From assembly GCF_000261365.1 (NCBI RefSeq), contig NZ_AJVC01000006.1, positions 558,001-622,000 of the forward strand: DNA of 64,000 nucleotides. Direction: 5' to 3'. Of this stretch, positions 56,518-64,000 are shown in pieces. How positions within the stretch are numbered: position 1 is the first letter of the stretch; each line of letters starts with the position of its first letter. The translations under genes were made by a program, and so were the position numbers. The notes under the pieces were generated by a model that did not search any database, had not been told where the DNA came from, and saw nothing but the letters and a program-made list of their open reading frames with translations. This DNA is from Herbaspirillum sp. GW103 (GTDB lineage: Bacteria > Pseudomonadota > Gammaproteobacteria > Burkholderiales > Burkholderiaceae_D).

Positions 56518-58905
56518 GTGTCCAATTTCATCGTCAAAAAAGTGGCCGTGCTCGGCGCGGGCGTCATGGGGGCGCAGATTGCCGCCCACTGCATCAATGC
56601 CCGCGTGCCGGTCGTGCTGTTCGACCTGCCGGCCAAGGAAGGCCCGAAGAACGGCATCGTGCAACGCGCCATCGAGAACCTCAAGAAGCTCAGCCCCGCA
56701 CCGCTGGGCAACAAGGATGACGCGGCCCTGATCCAGGTCGCCAACTACGAGGATGACCTGGCCGTGCTGGAAGGCTGCGACCTCATCATCGAAGCCATCG
56801 CCGAGCGCATGGACTGGAAGCATGACCTCTACAAGAAGGTCGCCCCGCACATCGGCCCCAAGGCCATCTTCGCCTCCAATACCTCGGGCCTGTCGATCAA
56901 TGCGCTCTCCGAAGGTTTCGATGCCGGCTTGAAGGCGCGCTTCTGCGGCGTGCACTTCTTCAACCCGCCGCGCTACATGCACCTGGTCGAACTGATCCCG
57001 ACCCAATCGACCGAACCGCACATCCTCGACCAGCTCGAAGCCTTCCTCACCACGACGCTGGGCAAGGGCGTGGTGCGAGCCTTCGACACCCCCAACTTCG
57101 TGGCCAACCGCGTGGGCGTGTTCGGCATCCTGGCCACCATCATCGAAGCCGACAAGTATGGCCTCTCGGTCGATGTGGTCGATGACCTGACCGGCGCCAA
57201 GCTGGGCCGTGCCAAGTCCGGTACCTTCCGTACCGCCGACGTGGTGGGCCTGGATACCATGGGCCACGTCATCAGGACCATGCAGGACAACCTGAAGGAT
57301 GATCCCTTCTTCTCCTCCTATGCCACCCCGCCGCTGCTGGCCAAGCTGGTCGAGCAGGGCGCACTGGGCCAGAAGAGCGGTGCCGGTTTCTACAAGAAGG
57401 TGGGCAAGGATATTCTGCGCATCGATCCGGCCAAGGGCGATTACGTCCCGGGCGGTGCCAAGGCCGATGACATCATCGCCCGCATCCTCAAGGAAAAGGA
57501 TCCGGTCAAGCGCATGAAGGCGCTGCATGATTCGACCAATCCGCAAGGCCAGTTCCTGTGGGCCATCTTCCGCGATGCCTTCCACTACATCGCCGTGCAC
57601 CTGGAATCGGTGGCCGACAACGCCCGTGACCTCGACTTCGCCATGCGCTGGGGCTTCGGCTGGAGCGTCGGTCCCTTCGAGACCTGGCAGGCATCCGGCT
57701 GGAAGCAGATCGCGCAATGGGTCAAGGAAGACATCGATGCAGGCAAGGCACTGTCGAGCGCACCGCTGCCCGACTGGGTCTTCGATGGCCGTGACGGCGT
57801 GCATTCGGAGAAGGGTTCCTGGTCGCCTTCCAAGAAGGCTGACGTGGCTCGTTCCGAACTGCCGGTCTACCAACGCCAGGCTTTCCGCGCCCCGCTGGTG
57901 GGCGAGGGTGCAGCCGATGGCAAGAGCGCCGGCACCACCTTCTTCGAAGACGAATCGGTACGCATCTGGCACCAGAATGACGATGTGCTGATCCTGTCCT
58001 TCAAGACCAAGATGCACGTGATCGGCCAGGGCGTGATCGATGGCATGAACAAGGCCGTCACCGAAGCCGAACAGAACTTCAAGGGCCTGGTGATCTGGCA
58101 TCCGGATGCGGCCGAAGGCGGCGCCTTCTCGGCCGGCGCCGACCTGCAATCGATGCTGCCGCTGTTCATGTCCGGTGGCGTCAAGGCCATCGAGCCGGTG
58201 GTGCACCAGCTGCAGCAGGCGCACCAGCGCCTGAAGTACGCCAGCGTGCCGGTGATCGCCGCGGTGGCCGGCCTGGCCCTGGGCGGTGGCTGCGAATTGC
58301 TGCTGCATACCGCCAAGCGCGTGGTCTCCATCGAGTCCTATATCGGCCTGGTGGAAGTGGGCGTGGGCCTGATCCCGGCCGGTGGCGGCCTCAAGGAAGC
58401 CGCCGTGCGCGCGGCCCGCGAAGCCAAGGGCAATGACATCCTGCAATTCCTGAAGGAATACATGCTGGCCGCGGCCACTGCCAACGTCTCCAAGTCCGCA
58501 CTGGAAGCGCGCAAGCTGGGCTACCTGCGCGAGGATGACGTCATCGTCTTCAACCCCTATGAATTGCTGCACGTGGCCAAGGTCGAGGCGCGCGCGCTGT
58601 TCGATGCCGGCTACCGTCCGCAGCTGCCGCCGCAGGTGCCGGTGATCGGCCGCAACGGTCTGGCCACCATCATGGCGCAGTTGGTCAACATGCGTGATGG
58701 CGGCTTCATCTCTGCCCACGACTTCAAGCTCGGCAAGATGATCGCCGAGACCGTCGCCGGTGGCGAGGTGGAAGAGGGCAGCATCGTCAATGAACAATGG
58801 CTGCTCGACATCGAGCGCAAGTTCTTCATGGAGCTGCTCAACCACCCCAAGACCCAGGAACGCATCATGGGCATGATGCAAACCGGCAAGCCTGTGCGCA
58901 ATTAA
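56518..58905 (+). CDS. 3-hydroxyacyl-CoA dehydrogenase / enoyl-CoA hydratase, FadN-like
   Basis: A 795-residue bifunctional enzyme. The NAD-binding dehydrogenase is N-terminal (VAVLGAGVMGAQIAAHC, residues 8-24; ASNTSGLSI; FCGVHFFNPPRYM), and the crotonase-like hydratase is C-terminal (about 505-700; FSAGADLQSM, GLALGGGCELLLH, EVGVGLIPAGGG). This order is the reverse of E. coli FadB and matches FadN. Translation starts at GTG 56518, eight bases after AAAGGAG; an upstream ATG at 56464 is less likely. A thiolase gene follows. Confidence 0.92.
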   Translation: MSNFIVKKVAVLGAGVMGAQIAAHCINARVPVVLFDLPAKEGPKNGIVQRAIENLKKLSPAPLGNKDDAALIQVANYEDDLAVLEGCDLIIEAIAERMDWKHDLYKKVAPHIGPKAIFASNTSGLSINALSEGFDAGLKARFCGVHFFNPPRYMHLVELIPTQSTEPHILDQLEAFLTTTLGKGVVRAFDTPNFVANRVGVFGILATIIEADKYGLSVDVVDDLTGAKLGRAKSGTFRTADVVGLDTMGHVIRTMQDNLKDDPFFSSYATPPLLAKLVEQGALGQKSGAGFYKKVGKDILRIDPAKGDYVPGGAKADDIIARILKEKDPVKRMKALHDSTNPQGQFLWAIFRDAFHYIAVHLESVADNARDLDFAMRWGFGWSVGPFETWQASGWKQIAQWVKEDIDAGKALSSAPLPDWVFDGRDGVHSEKGSWSPSKKADVARSELPVYQRQAFRAPLVGEGAADGKSAGTTFFEDESVRIWHQNDDVLILSFKTKMHVIGQGVIDGMNKAVTEAEQNFKGLVIWHPDAAEGGAFSAGADLQSMLPLFMSGGVKAIEPVVHQLQQAHQRLKYASVPVIAAVAGLALGGGCELLLHTAKRVVSIESYIGLVEVGVGLIPAGGGLKEAAVRAAREAKGNDILQFLKEYMLAAATANVSKSALEARKLGYLREDDVIVFNPYELLHVAKVEARALFDAGYRPQLPPQVPVIGRNGLATIMAQLVNMRDGGFISAHDFKLGKMIAETVAGGEVEEGSIVNEQWLLDIERKFFMELLNHPKTQERIMGMMQTGKPVRN

Positions 58906-58911
58906 TGAAAC

Positions 58912-58938
58912 CTCTCTCCCCCCTGAAGGGGAGGGAGA
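58912..58938 (+). repeat. CT/AG-rich palindromic hairpin between the fad genes
   Basis: CTCTCTCCCCCC and GGGGAGGGAGAG face each other around TGAA. Such intergenic CT-rich palindromes often occur in many copies in betaproteobacterial genomes. It lies between the FadN-like gene and the thiolase ribosome site. Confidence 0.5.
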
Positions 58939-58956
58939 GTCCAAGGAGATTTGGTA

Positions 58957-60153
58957 ATGAGCAAACAACTGCAAGACGCCTACATCGTCGCCGCCACCCG
59001 TACCCCCATCGGCAAGGCACCGCGTGGCATGTTCAAGAACACCCGCCCGGATGACCTGCTGGTGCGTGCCATCCAGTCCGCCGTCGCACAAGTGCCGGGC
59101 CTGGACCCCAAGCTGATCGAGGACGCCATCGTCGGCTGCTCCTTCCCCGAAGGTGCACAGGGCCTCAACATGGCGCGCAATGCCGTGCTGCTGGCCGGCC
59201 TGCCCAATACCATCGGCGGTGTCACCATCAACCGCTACTGCGCCTCCGGCATCACCGCCATCGCCATGGCCGCCGACCGCATCCGCGTCGGTGAGGCCGA
59301 TGTGATGATCGCGGCCGGTGCTGAATCGATGTCGATGGTGCCGATGATGGGCTTCCATCCTTCCATCAACATCAATGCCTTCAAGGATGAGAACGTCGGC
59401 ATGGCCTATGGCATGGGCCTGACCGCCGAGAAGGTGGCGCAGCAGTGGAAGGTCTCGCGCGAAGCCCAGGACGAGTTCTCGCTGGCCTCGCACCAGAAGG
59501 CCATCGCGGCCCAGCAGGCCGGTGAATTTGCTGACGAGATGACCTCGGTCGAGATCGTCGAGCGCTTCCCTAATCTCGCCACCGGCGAGATCGACATCAA
59601 GACCCGCACCGTCGCCCTGGACGAAGGTCCGCGTGCCGATTCCAACCTGGCCGCGCTGGCCAAGCTCAAGCCCGTCTTCGCCGCCAAGGGCAGCGTCACC
59701 GCCGGCAACAGCTCGCAGACCTCCGATGGCGCAGGTGCGCTGATCATCGTCTCGGAAAAGATCTTGAAGCAATTCAACCTGACCCCGCTGGCGCGCTTCG
59801 TCTCCTTCGCGGTGCGCGGCGTGCCTCCGGAAATCATGGGCATCGGCCCGAAGGAAGCGATTCCTGCGGCCCTCAAGGCCGGTGGCCTGACCCAGGACCA
59901 GATCGACTGGATCGAACTGAACGAAGCCTTCGCCGCGCAAGCGCTGGCCGTCATCGGCGATCTCGGCCTCGACCCGAGCAAGGTCAACCCCATGGGCGGT
60001 GCGATTGCTTTGGGCCACCCGCTGGGCGCCACCGGTGCGATCCGTGCCGCCACTACCATCCATGCACTGCGCCGCAAGAACCTGAAGTACGGCATGGTGA
60101 CCATGTGCGTGGGTACCGGCATGGGTGCCGCGGGCATTTTCGAACGCGTCTGA
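58957..60153 (+). CDS. Acetyl-CoA C-acyltransferase (3-ketoacyl-CoA thiolase)
   Basis: A 398-residue degradative thiolase. INRYCASGI holds the acylated cysteine, [14 protein letters not shown] the active-site histidine, and MCVGTGMGAAG the second cysteine. CCAAGGAGAT precedes the ATG at 58957; a TTG two codons earlier is less likely. Together with the two genes upstream it completes the beta-oxidation cycle. A terminator follows. Confidence 0.93.
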   Translation: MSKQLQDAYIVAATRTPIGKAPRGMFKNTRPDDLLVRAIQSAVAQVPGLDPKLIEDAIVGCSFPEGAQGLNMARNAVLLAGLPNTIGGVTINRYCASGITAIAMAADRIRVGEADVMIAAGAESMSMVPMMGFHPSININAFKDENVGMAYGMGLTAEKVAQQWKVSREAQDEFSLASHQKAIAAQQAGEFADEMTSVEIVERFPNLATGEIDIKTRTVALDEGPRADSNLAALAKLKPVFAAKGSVTAGNSSQTSDGAGALIIVSEKILKQFNLTPLARFVSFAVRGVPPEIMGIGPKEAIPAALKAGGLTQDQIDWIELNEAFAAQALAVIGDLGLDPSKVNPMGGAIALGHPLGATGAIRAATTIHALRRKNLKYGMVTMCVGTGMGAAGIFERV

Positions 60154-60176
60154 TCCGCGCCCGCAAGGCCTGATGC

Positions 60177-60210
60177 AAAAGCCGCACTGCGCATGCCGTG
60201 CGGCTTTTTT
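60177..60210 (+). terminator. Rho-independent terminator after the thiolase
   Basis: AAAAGCCGCAC (60177-60187) pairs with GTGCGGC (60198-60204), then six T. Confidence 0.88.
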
Positions 60211-60256
60211 CATGAACCTTATAAATCATTTATAACATTCAAGGAGACCTGTGCAG

Positions 60257-61021
60257 ATGGATATCCAGCTCACCAAGGCCGATGGCATCCTGACCATCCA
60301 CTTCGACCGCGAAGACAAGAAGAACGCCATCACCGCCGCCATGTACCAGCAACTGGCCGATGCCCTGAAGGAGGCCGAGACCGACAGCGCGGTGCGCGCC
60401 ATCCTCTTCACCGGCAAGCCCAAATCCTTTTCGGCCGGCAATGACCTGGAAGATTTCCTGAAGAATCCGCCCAAGACCCAGGATGCACCGGTATTCCAGT
60501 TCCTGTGGCAGATCAGCCATGCCAGCAAGCCTATCGTGGCTGCCGTCTCGGGCGTGGCCGTGGGCATCGGTACCACGCTGCTGCTGCATTGCGATCTGGT
60601 GTATGCCGCCGACAATGCCAAATTCTCGATGCCCTTCACGCAACTGGGTTTGTGCCCGGAGGCCGCTTCCTCTCTGCTGTTGCCGCATATCGCCGGTTAC
60701 CAGCGCGCCGCCGAAAAGCTCTTGCTGGGCGAAGCCTTCGGCGCAGACGAAGCCTGCCAGATGGGCATGGTCAATCGCGTACTGCCGCTGGAAGAGTTGC
60801 TGCCCTATGCGCAGCAGCAGGCTGCCAAGCTGGCGGCGCTGCCGGCAGCGTCGATCCGGGTAACCAAGCAGTTGATGAAAAAAAACCGGGTGACAGCGAC
60901 CGAACAGCAGATGGTGGCCGAGATCGAGCACTTCTCGCGCATGCTCACGGCACCGGAGGCCAAGGAAGCCTTCACCGCTTTCTTCGAGAAGCGCAAGCCG
61001 GATTTCACGCGGTTTTCCTGA
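60257..61021 (+). CDS. Enoyl-CoA hydratase/isomerase family protein
   Basis: A 254-residue crotonase-fold enzyme. SAGNDLEDF (oxyanion-hole region), VSGVAVGIGTTLLLHCDLVYAA and the QLGLCPEAASSLLLP segment resemble PaaG-like isomerases/hydratases. AAGGAG at 60241 allows either GTG 60251 or ATG 60257; the ATG was chosen for spacing. It follows the terminator of the fad operon and has its own AT-rich lead (TATAAATCATTTATAAC, 60219-60235), so it may be a separate unit. Confidence 0.9.
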   Translation: MDIQLTKADGILTIHFDREDKKNAITAAMYQQLADALKEAETDSAVRAILFTGKPKSFSAGNDLEDFLKNPPKTQDAPVFQFLWQISHASKPIVAAVSGVAVGIGTTLLLHCDLVYAADNAKFSMPFTQLGLCPEAASSLLLPHIAGYQRAAEKLLLGEAFGADEACQMGMVNRVLPLEELLPYAQQQAAKLAALPAASIRVTKQLMKKNRVTATEQQMVAEIEHFSRMLTAPEAKEAFTAFFEKRKPDFTRFS

Positions 61022-61048
61022 GCGCGGCGACGGCGGGCTCGCCTGCCG

Positions 61049-61552
61049 TCACTTCCAGCTGCTCTTCCCCGAAGCAATCACCTCCACCGGCTCCACCCGC
61101 CGCTCATACGGATGCCGCAACACAATGCGGCTGGCGAATTTCTCGATGCCTATCTCATCCTCCAGCAGGCGTTCCATCAGTTCCTGGAACAGCCCAACAG
61201 TAGGCGAGACGATCTTGAGCAAATAGTCATACCCCCCGCTGACGTTGTAGCACTCCACAATTTCCGCATACCGCGCTGCGCCGTCTTCGAACTTGCGAAA
61301 GTCCGCGGGACGGTGGCTGCCCAGCGTGATTTCGGAAAACACTACGACGTGGCTTCCCAGCTTCTTCAGCGCCACCTGGGCCGCATAACCGGCGATGACG
61401 CCGGTTTCTTCCATGCGCTTGGTCCGGGTCAGGCAGGGGCTGGGACTGAGATTGACGGCCTCGGCCAGCTCCACGTTGGAACAGCGGCCCTCGCGCTGCA
61501 AGTGCTCGAGGATCTTGATGTCGGTGCGGTCGATGGGGTCGGGGGTACGCAT
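61049..61552 (-). CDS. Lrp/AsnC family transcriptional regulator
   Basis: A 167-residue regulator with a winged helix (IDRTDIKILEHLQREGRCSNVELAEAVNLSPSPC in outline) and a RAM domain (GGYDYLLKIVSP). It is more distant from E. coli Lrp than the copy at 5525. The ATG at 61552 gives a normal N-terminus; an ATG eight codons upstream is possible. It lies 29 bases downstream of the aminotransferase-fold gene on the same strand, so it is probably in the same operon and controls it. Confidence 0.9.
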   Translation of the reverse strand: MRTPDPIDRTDIKILEHLQREGRCSNVELAEAVNLSPSPCLTRTKRMEETGVIAGYAAQVALKKLGSHVVVFSEITLGSHRPADFRKFEDGAARYAEIVECYNVSGGYDYLLKIVSPTVGLFQELMERLLEDEIGIEKFASRIVLRHPYERRVEPVEVIASGKSSWK

Positions 61553-61581
61553 GGATCGATCATAGCACCGCATCATCGGCC

Positions 61582-62943
61582 TCAGCCGCGCGCCGCAGCT
61601 GCCGGGGCTTCGGTCAGCGACTCGTCCAGCGCATCGATCACCATGCCCGCCTGGTCGGCCGACAGCACCAGCGGCGGCCGGATCTTGAGCACGTTGTGAC
61701 CCATCGCGCAGGCACTGAGCAGCACGCCCTTCTGGCGCATCCGGTTGACCACTTCGCTGGTGAGCGCCCGATCCGGCGTACGCTGTGCCCGGTCCGACAC
61801 CAGTTCCACGCCGACGAACATGCCCGCACCGCGCACTTCGCCGATGGCTTCATGGCGTTCGGCCAGCGCATGGATGCCTTCAAGCAGAACGCCACCGACC
61901 TCCCGTGCATGGGGAACCAGGCTTTCGCGCTCTATCGTCTTCAGTACCGCCAGCGCGGCAGCACACGAGACCGTATTGCCGGCGAAGGTATTGAAGTAAC
62001 GCGAACGCTGCCCGAATTCCTGCAGCACATCGGCGCTCGCCAGGATGCCTGCGACCGGCTGGCCATTGCCCATCGGCTTGCCCATGGTGACGATGTCGGG
62101 CGCGACGCCATGGCGCTGGAAACCCCACATGTGCTGGCCGGTGCGGCCGAAGCCCGGCTGCACTTCATCGGCGATGAACAAGCCGCCTGCCGCCTTGATG
62201 GCCTGCACCGCCCCCTGCAGAAAGCCCGCCGGGCCGGGGAGGATGCCGTCGCTGGTGAAAAGTGAATCCACGATCAGGGCAGCAGGCCGGATGCCGTGCC
62301 GTTGCAGGTCGGCGATGGCGGCTTCGACGTCGCGCGTGAATTTTTCTCCCAGGTCCTGCCCTGGCGCATGATAGGCGCGCGGGGCCGGTACCAGGCGCAC
62401 ATGCGGCCCCAGGTTGACGCTGCTGCCCAGCGAGGGCGAGAACTGCGAGACGGCATCGGTGATGCCGTGATAGGCCGTGTCAGTGACGATCACCCCGGTG
62501 CCGCCGGTATGCACCTTGGCGATGCGATAGGCGAGGTCATTGGCTTCGCTGCCGGTGCAGGTGAGCATCAGGTGGGCCAGCGGTGTCTCCGGTACCGTCG
62601 CCAGCAAGCGCTCGGCCAGCTCCAGGATGGTGTCGTGCAGGTAGCGCGTATTGGTGGCCAGCGTCTGCACCTGCTGGCAGATCGCCTCGGTGACGGCCGG
62701 ATGGCAGTGCCCCAGCGAAGTGACATTGTTGTACACATCCAGGTAGCGCCGCCCCTGCGGATCGATCAGCCAGACGCCTTCGCCGCGCACGATGTGCAAG
62801 GGATGTTCATACATCAGTCGATAGGCCGGCCCCAGCAGGGCATTGCGGCGCTCGATCAGGGCCCCTGTCACGGGTCCGACGTCGGCGCGGCCGGGAATGT
62901 AGGCGTTGACCATGGTGAGGTCGGTGGTGGTGGTAGTGCTCAT
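61582..62943 (-). CDS. Class III aminotransferase-fold enzyme, possible phospho-lyase
   Basis: A 453-residue PLP enzyme of the class III aminotransferase fold. YLDVYNNVTSLGHCHPAV, CTGSEANDLAYRIAK, FIADEVQPGFGRTG and the PLP lysine in TMGKPMGNGQPVAG are all visible. Members encoded beside an APH-type kinase act as phospho-lyases on phosphorylated amines (ethanolamine-phosphate or 5-phosphohydroxylysine), as the AGXT2L enzymes do. That reading is supported here by the ATGA overlap with such a kinase gene. An ordinary omega-aminotransferase role remains possible. Confidence 0.86.
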   Translation of the reverse strand: MSTTTTTDLTMVNAYIPGRADVGPVTGALIERRNALLGPAYRLMYEHPLHIVRGEGVWLIDPQGRRYLDVYNNVTSLGHCHPAVTEAICQQVQTLATNTRYLHDTILELAERLLATVPETPLAHLMLTCTGSEANDLAYRIAKVHTGGTGVIVTDTAYHGITDAVSQFSPSLGSSVNLGPHVRLVPAPRAYHAPGQDLGEKFTRDVEAAIADLQRHGIRPAALIVDSLFTSDGILPGPAGFLQGAVQAIKAAGGLFIADEVQPGFGRTGQHMWGFQRHGVAPDIVTMGKPMGNGQPVAGILASADVLQEFGQRSRYFNTFAGNTVSCAAALAVLKTIERESLVPHAREVGGVLLEGIHALAERHEAIGEVRGAGMFVGVELVSDRAQRTPDRALTSEVVNRMRQKGVLLSACAMGHNVLKIRPPLVLSADQAGMVIDALDESLTEAPAAAARG

Positions 62944-64000
62944 GCAATGCTCCTGTGTCGGATGTCGGAAAGCAGGCGGTCACGTGCGTCCTGGCGCGGC
63001 AGCTCGGCCAGCTGGCCGAGCGCCTCCCAGGCCGCCGGGTTGTGCCGCATGATGTAGGCGCGGTTGTGGGGATATCGCACGGCGCGCCATTCCGAGATGA
63101 GGGCCGTGACCAGATGGCGCGTGACCATCAGGTCGGTGACGATCTCCTGTTCGGGTGCGCTCAGCGGCAGCACGGCGTGATAGGCCGCCACGAATTGGGC
63201 CGGCCCGGTAAAGGGATCCTCGTTGCCTGTCATGTGGAAGGCCGCCGCCGTGGCGACTTCACCCACCAGCGGCGCATGCAGCATGTCGCCGAAATCGATG
63301 ATGCCGGTGATGCGCTCCTGCTCGTGCGGGGCCACCAGCACGTTGTAGAGGTGATAGTCGTTGTGAATCACCTGCGCACGGACGTCGCGCAGGCGCGGCA
63401 ACACCTGCTCTTCGAAGCGCGTCATGAAGTGCCGTGCCAGCTGGCGTTTGGCGGGATCCTGCAGGCTCTCCATCTTGTCGCGCAGCCGGTGCGCCGCAGA
63501 GACGTTCCACAGCAGGTCGTGATGCGCCCCGGCGTGGTTGAAGCCTTGCAGGGCCAGGTCCAGTCTGGCCAGGCCACTGCCCATGGCGCGCCGCTGGCCG
63601 TCGCTGCGTTCGGTATGCTTGATCTGCACGCCGTCGAGGTAGGTCAGCATGCGCACCATGCTGATGCTGCCATCCGGCAGCCTCACCCGTTCGATGCTTT
63701 GCCCGCCCAAGGAGCGCAGCACGCGCGGGATCGGCAGGTCCGGTGCCGCCTGCGCGATGTGATCCAGCGCGGCGATCTGGAAATCCACCACGGTGGCCTG
63801 TTCGGAGGGATTGCTGATCTTGAGCACGTAGCGCGTGCCATCGGCGCTCTCGAGGCAGGCGTTCTGGTCGCGTTCACCGCCCAGCGCAGTGGCCACGCCT
63901 TGGATGCCGTAATGTTGTGCGGCCAGCCTTTGCAGCGCCGACGCTGGCAGGTCAGGTGCCGCCGTGCTGAGGGCGGCGGTATCGGTCGAAGCGGTCTCAA
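62940..64000 (-). CDS. APH-type kinase, hydroxylysine kinase-like (5' end outside window)
   Basis: At least 353 residues of an aminoglycoside-phosphotransferase-fold kinase. The frame is open to the window edge, so the start lies beyond it; the GTG at 63896 is internal. VIHNDYHLYNVLV is the catalytic loop and GIIDFGDM the metal-binding DFG-like motif. ALGGERDQNACLESADGTRYVLKIS is the N-lobe, with the ATP-binding lysine. The combination with a class III aminotransferase-fold enzyme recalls the HYKK/AGXT2L2 hydroxylysine pathway and related choline/ethanolamine kinases. Its stop overlaps the next start (ATGA). Confidence 0.82.
   Translation of the reverse strand, partial: ETASTDTAALSTAAPDLPASALQRLAAQHYGIQGVATALGGERDQNACLESADGTRYVLKISNPSEQATVVDFQIAALDHIAQAAPDLPIPRVLRSLGGQSIERVRLPDGSISMVRMLTYLDGVQIKHTERSDGQRRAMGSGLARLDLALQGFNHAGAHHDLLWNVSAAHRLRDKMESLQDPAKRQLARHFMTRFEEQVLPRLRDVRAQVIHNDYHLYNVLVAPHEQERITGIIDFGDMLHAPLVGEVATAAAFHMTGNEDPFTGPAQFVAAYHAVLPLSAPEQEIVTDLMVTRHLVTALISEWRAVRYPHNRAYIMRHNPAAWEALGQLAELPRQDARDRLLSDIRHRSIA

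Noticed and set aside
56479..60213. A 1244-codon open frame on the minus strand opposite the fad genes
   Set aside because: It is the mirror of two strongly supported plus-strand genes in GC-rich DNA, has shadow-type composition (His/Gly/Asp-rich) and no family motif. The same applies to long antisense frames at 7467-9695, 37226-39349 and 41536-43860.

Overview
The window reads as a chromosomal segment of a betaproteobacterium in the Oxalobacteraceae, most like Herbaspirillum. It is GC-rich, densely coding, and carries a Burkholderiales-type porin, the cyaY / lptM-lysA arrangement, the FmdB-DUF502-aspS block and full amino-acid and fatty-acid catabolic sets. The genus is an inference from gene content. 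I saw no rRNA, tRNA, CRISPR array, insertion sequence or phage integrase.

Layout. 0.3-3.8 kb: dksA with a degenerate zinc finger, a small His-rich exported protein and a ZnuD-like TonB receptor. 3.9-6.0 kb: an AhpD-like protein with a divergent AraC regulator, then an Lrp orthologue. 6.4-13.6 kb: a Liv-type ABC transporter operon in which a trans-3-hydroxy-L-proline dehydratase and a pyrroline-2-carboxylate reductase lie between the binding protein and livHMGF. 13.7-20.8 kb (minus strand): an orphan type VI secretion island with vgrG, a truncated cell-wall hydrolase effector, three intact and one broken copy of a putative periplasmic immunity family, and remnants of a second vgrG-effector unit. 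21.2-27.2 kb: putA, hslVU. 27.5-36.4 kb: porin, a Sel1-repeat protein, an orphan GspG-like protein, cyaY, lptM, lysA, a membrane protein and a sodium:solute symporter. 36.6-40.7 kb: otsB-GH15-otsA. 40.9-50.2 kb: FmdB, DUF502, aspS, then an MFS / amidohydrolase / LysR block, then nudB, an EEP nuclease-like gene and clsB. 50.3-53.6 kb: a thiolase, a frameshifted gene, hslR and a small Cys-motif protein. 53.6-61.0 kb: a TetR-controlled beta-oxidation operon. 61.0-64.0 kb: Lrp/AsnC regulator, class III aminotransferase-fold enzyme and an APH-type kinase that runs off the window.

The most unusual part is the T6SS island. Read on the minus strand it is two tandem copies of one unit (vgrG, effector, immunity B, immunity A), each damaged by a different deletion. 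The effector's C-terminal lysozyme/chitinase-like domain is lost in copy 1, and nearly the whole effector is lost in copy 2, while the immunity paralogues survive. The two A copies are almost identical in their last 161 residues but differ at their N-termini. The immunity family has conserved cysteines and I could not match it to a named family.

Several catabolic genes concern proline-like compounds (hydroxyproline cassette, putA, prolidase-like amidohydrolase) or lysine/ethanolamine-like phosphorylated amines (kinase plus aminotransferase-fold enzyme), as expected of a plant-associated or soil heterotroph.
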